Below, piece after piece: positions 5,582 to 7,450 of a stretch of DNA of 7,450 bases. Position numbers and translations under genes: made by a program. The notes beneath the pieces were generated by a model. The model did no database searches and was not told where the DNA came from. It saw nothing but the letters and a program-made list of their open reading frames with translations. The stretch is from JAJZMA01 sp021850405 (GTDB taxonomy: Bacteria; Chloroflexota; Dormibacteria; Aeolococcales; Aeolococcaceae). Positions within the stretch are counted from its first letter, which is position 1. The number at the start of each line of letters is the position of its first letter. The stretch lies in assembly GCA_027365835.1 (NCBI GenBank), contig DAHXLU010000055.1:1-7450 (forward strand), written 5' to 3'.

Positions 5582-7450
5582 TCATGCCCCTATGACCATG
5601 ATCATCCCCGTGAAGGGGCTGGTGCTGTCAGGCGTGGTTATCGTGAGGCCAGTTGTGCTCGCGGAAATGGCCAGCCCTGTAGAATTGGCTACGGCGTACG
5701 CGTAATTGGCAAAGGTCTTCGGCCAACTAACGGTCTGATCGGTGGCCGTATCGTTTTCATAGTTGTTGAGGTACACCACCTGAATAGCCGGATATCCACT
5801 GGAGTTTGCAAGGAAGAATGATGTTATAAACACATCGCCGGCTGTCGTACCTGCTGTGGTTGACGTCAGGGCTGCGGATAGGCTCCCAATACCCCAACCG
5901 CCCACCATACTGGCGTTCAGGTTGGCCACCTGCGTCGTGCTGGCTACGGAGAGCGGCGCGGTCCCCGTTTTCGCCGTGGATTTCAGTGCGCTGGCTGACA
6001 CGGACGCCGCATACAGAGCCCCGCTGATCCCAAGGTCTCCGCTGGTATCTAGCGCAAAGACAGCGGGACTACCTGATATCTGCGCCGACAGCAGTGTTGC
6101 CTCGATACCCTGGACGGTGACGCCGCTGCCGCTTTGCGTCAGTTGTGTATCCCCGGACGCACCGCTGAGATATAGGTTTTTGCCAGAGGTGATGGTAAGA
6201 TTGCCGCCATGCGTCATGTTCCCGCTGCCGTTGTCCAGGGTGTTGTTCTTCGTGCTGACTGCGCCGCCGTATTCCCACGCCATGAGCACGTTTCCCGCGT
6301 TGTCGTACAGGCGCAGCATGTCCAGCGTTGTGCTGGTGACGGGAGACGCACCAGCGCGTAGCTCGAACTGTTGCGTGACCGCGGCGGTGCCATTCCAGTC
6401 GCTGACCTGGAGATACACAGGCTGACCATTGCCCACAGAACTGCTGGTAGCCGTGGCCTGTGGGGCGAAGGTCCCCGCCCCCGACGACGAAAATCCAGCG
6501 GCGGCGGTGAGCAGACTACCGAAGGTCCCTGCGGCTGCTGTCACATTGCCCACATACAGCGGGGCAAAGTCGCCATCCGCACTGTTCCAAAGGCCCAAAC
6601 CGTATCCAGAAGTCGGCACAACGATCTGCGCCCACCCAGTTATGGGCGCACCAGCCGTGTTGAGGGTTCCACCCGACCAAACCAAGCCCGCAGTGAACGA
6701 CTGTGTAGCACCCCAGGTATTCGCGGTGCCAAGGATACCTGTGCCGGCGGCGAGAGTGCCGGTGTTGCCAGTGCCGGTGATTCCTCCCCCGAAGGTCTGC
6801 TGCACCTGCCAGTTGGTGTCGTACCCTCCGACGCCGACGTTCCACCACGGACCCCAGAACTGGCCGATGGCCTCCCACGTCACGGTCCCGTCAACGACCG
6901 TGCCACCACTGGTGTTCGGCCAGGTGGGCTCGGTGGTACCCGACGTACCCGCCACGGTAGCCTGGAAGTACCAGCCGTTCTGGTTTACCTGGGTCGGCAT
7001 GACGTAGGCATCGAGTGCGTATGCTGTAGACGCAGCCCACACTGGCTTGGATGTGCTCAACACGCGGCGGTACTGCGTGCCGGCGTTCTGGGTAACAACA
7101 ACCTGAAAGGGGAATCCTACGGTGCCGTTGCCCTGGTTGTCACCGTAATCGCGCATCGTGCGGACGGTGCCGTAATCGGCCCCGAAGCCCGAATTGCCTG
7201 TGCCGATGGTGCCGAAGAAGGACTCGCCCTGGGGATAACGGTCCACGGGGTCGTAACTGTTGAGGATATTGTATCCTGGCCCGGAGATCGGCGTGCCTTG
7301 GGACAGGTTGGGGAGGCCGTTGAATAACCCGGCATTCGCCGTGACGAGGCCACCGACGACGATGCCCTCACCAAACGTCTGCTGCGCGGTCCAGGTATTG
7401 CTGTGCGCCAGGTTCAAACCGAGGGCGTTGCCATCCGCCGCCAGGGTCGC
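5582..7450 (-). CDS. Phage tail fibre / receptor-binding protein, C-terminal part (5' end outside window)
   Basis: The reading frame is open to the right edge, so the gene is 5'-truncated by the window; 622 residues are visible. A TTG at 7417 is an internal Leu, not a start. The protein is Gly/Thr/Ala/Ser-rich and modular. The tail-fibre motif NTWxxxQxF occurs at visible residues 18-29 (NTWTAQQTFGEG), 213-224 (NWQVQQTFGGGI, degenerate) and 244-256 (NTWGATQSFTAGL). Residues 138-197 form a module with W-A-A-S-T-A-Y, then GTSGTTEPTWP and DGTVTWEAIG, a pattern common in phage fibres. Residues 487-518 (TGTAPLSVASTTQVANLNA) match a conserved pre-C-terminal fibre segment. The end, with QTVSWPKTFANYAYAV and a final MVIGA, recalls gp53-like fibre tips. 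I see no S74-type chaperone triad, so trimerisation may need another factor. Its job is inferred to be host binding. It lies upstream of the lysis genes, as in many phages. The fibre assignment is strong; the receptor is unknown. Confidence 0.92.
   Translation of the reverse strand, partial: ATLAADGNALGLNLAHSNTWTAQQTFGEGIVVGGLVTANAGLFNGLPNLSQGTPISGPGYNILNSYDPVDRYPQGESFFGTIGTGNSGFGADYGTVRTMRDYGDNQGNGTVGFPFQVVVTQNAGTQYRRVLSTSKPVWAASTAYALDAYVMPTQVNQNGWYFQATVAGTSGTTEPTWPNTSGGTVVDGTVTWEAIGQFWGPWWNVGVGGYDTNWQVQQTFGGGITGTGNTGTLAAGTGILGTANTWGATQSFTAGLVWSGGTLNTAGAPITGWAQIVVPTSGYGLGLWNSADGDFAPLYVGNVTAAAGTFGSLLTAAAGFSSSGAGTFAPQATATSSSVGNGQPVYLQVSDWNGTAAVTQQFELRAGASPVTSTTLDMLRLYDNAGNVLMAWEYGGAVSTKNNTLDNGSGNMTHGGNLTITSGKNLYLSGASGDTQLTQSGSGVTVQGIEATLLSAQISGSPAVFALDTSGDLGISGALYAASVSASALKSTAKTGTAPLSVASTTQVANLNASMVGGWGIGSLSAALTSTTAGTTAGDVFITSFFLANSSGYPAIQVVYLNNYENDTATDQTVSWPKTFANYAYAVANSTGLAISASTTGLTITTPDSTSPFTGMIMVIGA

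Noticed and set aside
6371..7327. Long plus-strand ORF (318 residues) opposite the tail fibre
   Set aside because: Antisense of a clearly recognisable fibre; Arg/Gly/His-rich with no recognisable domain.

Overview
The window looks like part of the late (structural and lysis) region of a bacterial dsDNA phage or prophage. Every convincing gene lies on the minus strand and reads right to left. Most have a clear Shine-Dalgarno sequence (GGAGG-type) 7 to 9 bases before the start, which points to a bacterial host. Bases are moderately GC-rich and third codon positions are clearly GC-enriched. A glycoside-hydrolase-like lysin of the Rv2525c/DUF1906 kind would fit a Gram-positive host, but nothing here settles the host. 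No capsid, terminase, portal, integrase, tRNA or CRISPR sequence is visible.

Layout in transcription order: (1) 7450-5582, the C-terminal 622 residues of a modular tail fibre or receptor-binding protein that starts outside the window. (2) 5581-5147, a 435-base stretch with only short ORFs; its codon-position composition suggests a small or decayed minus-strand gene. (3) 5146-4802, a 114-residue holin-like protein with a coiled coil and one C-terminal membrane segment. (4) 4781-3624, a lysin in which a GH25-like domain is joined by a Pro-rich linker to a retropepsin-like aspartic protease domain. (5) 3590-170, four consecutive beta-rich proteins: a three-domain Ig/FN3-like protein, a protein with 17 Gly-Thr/Ser triplets and a C-terminal membrane anchor, a protein with an N-terminal membrane anchor and a beta domain, and a small beta protein. 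(6) 144-1, the start of another single-membrane-span protein cut by the left edge.

Genes are packed as in an operon: 20-33 base gaps, one TAATG stop/start overlap, and one ribosome-binding site lying on the previous gene's stop codon. Tail fibre, holin and lysin are standard late-gene neighbours. Less ordinary is the set of four or five small beta-rich and membrane-anchored proteins downstream. They share a basic motif, V-R-(A/P)-R-G, encoded by different codons each time, and two share a similar membrane anchor. They may be minor virion or host-envelope-interacting proteins. The most notable single protein is the lysin-aspartic protease fusion.
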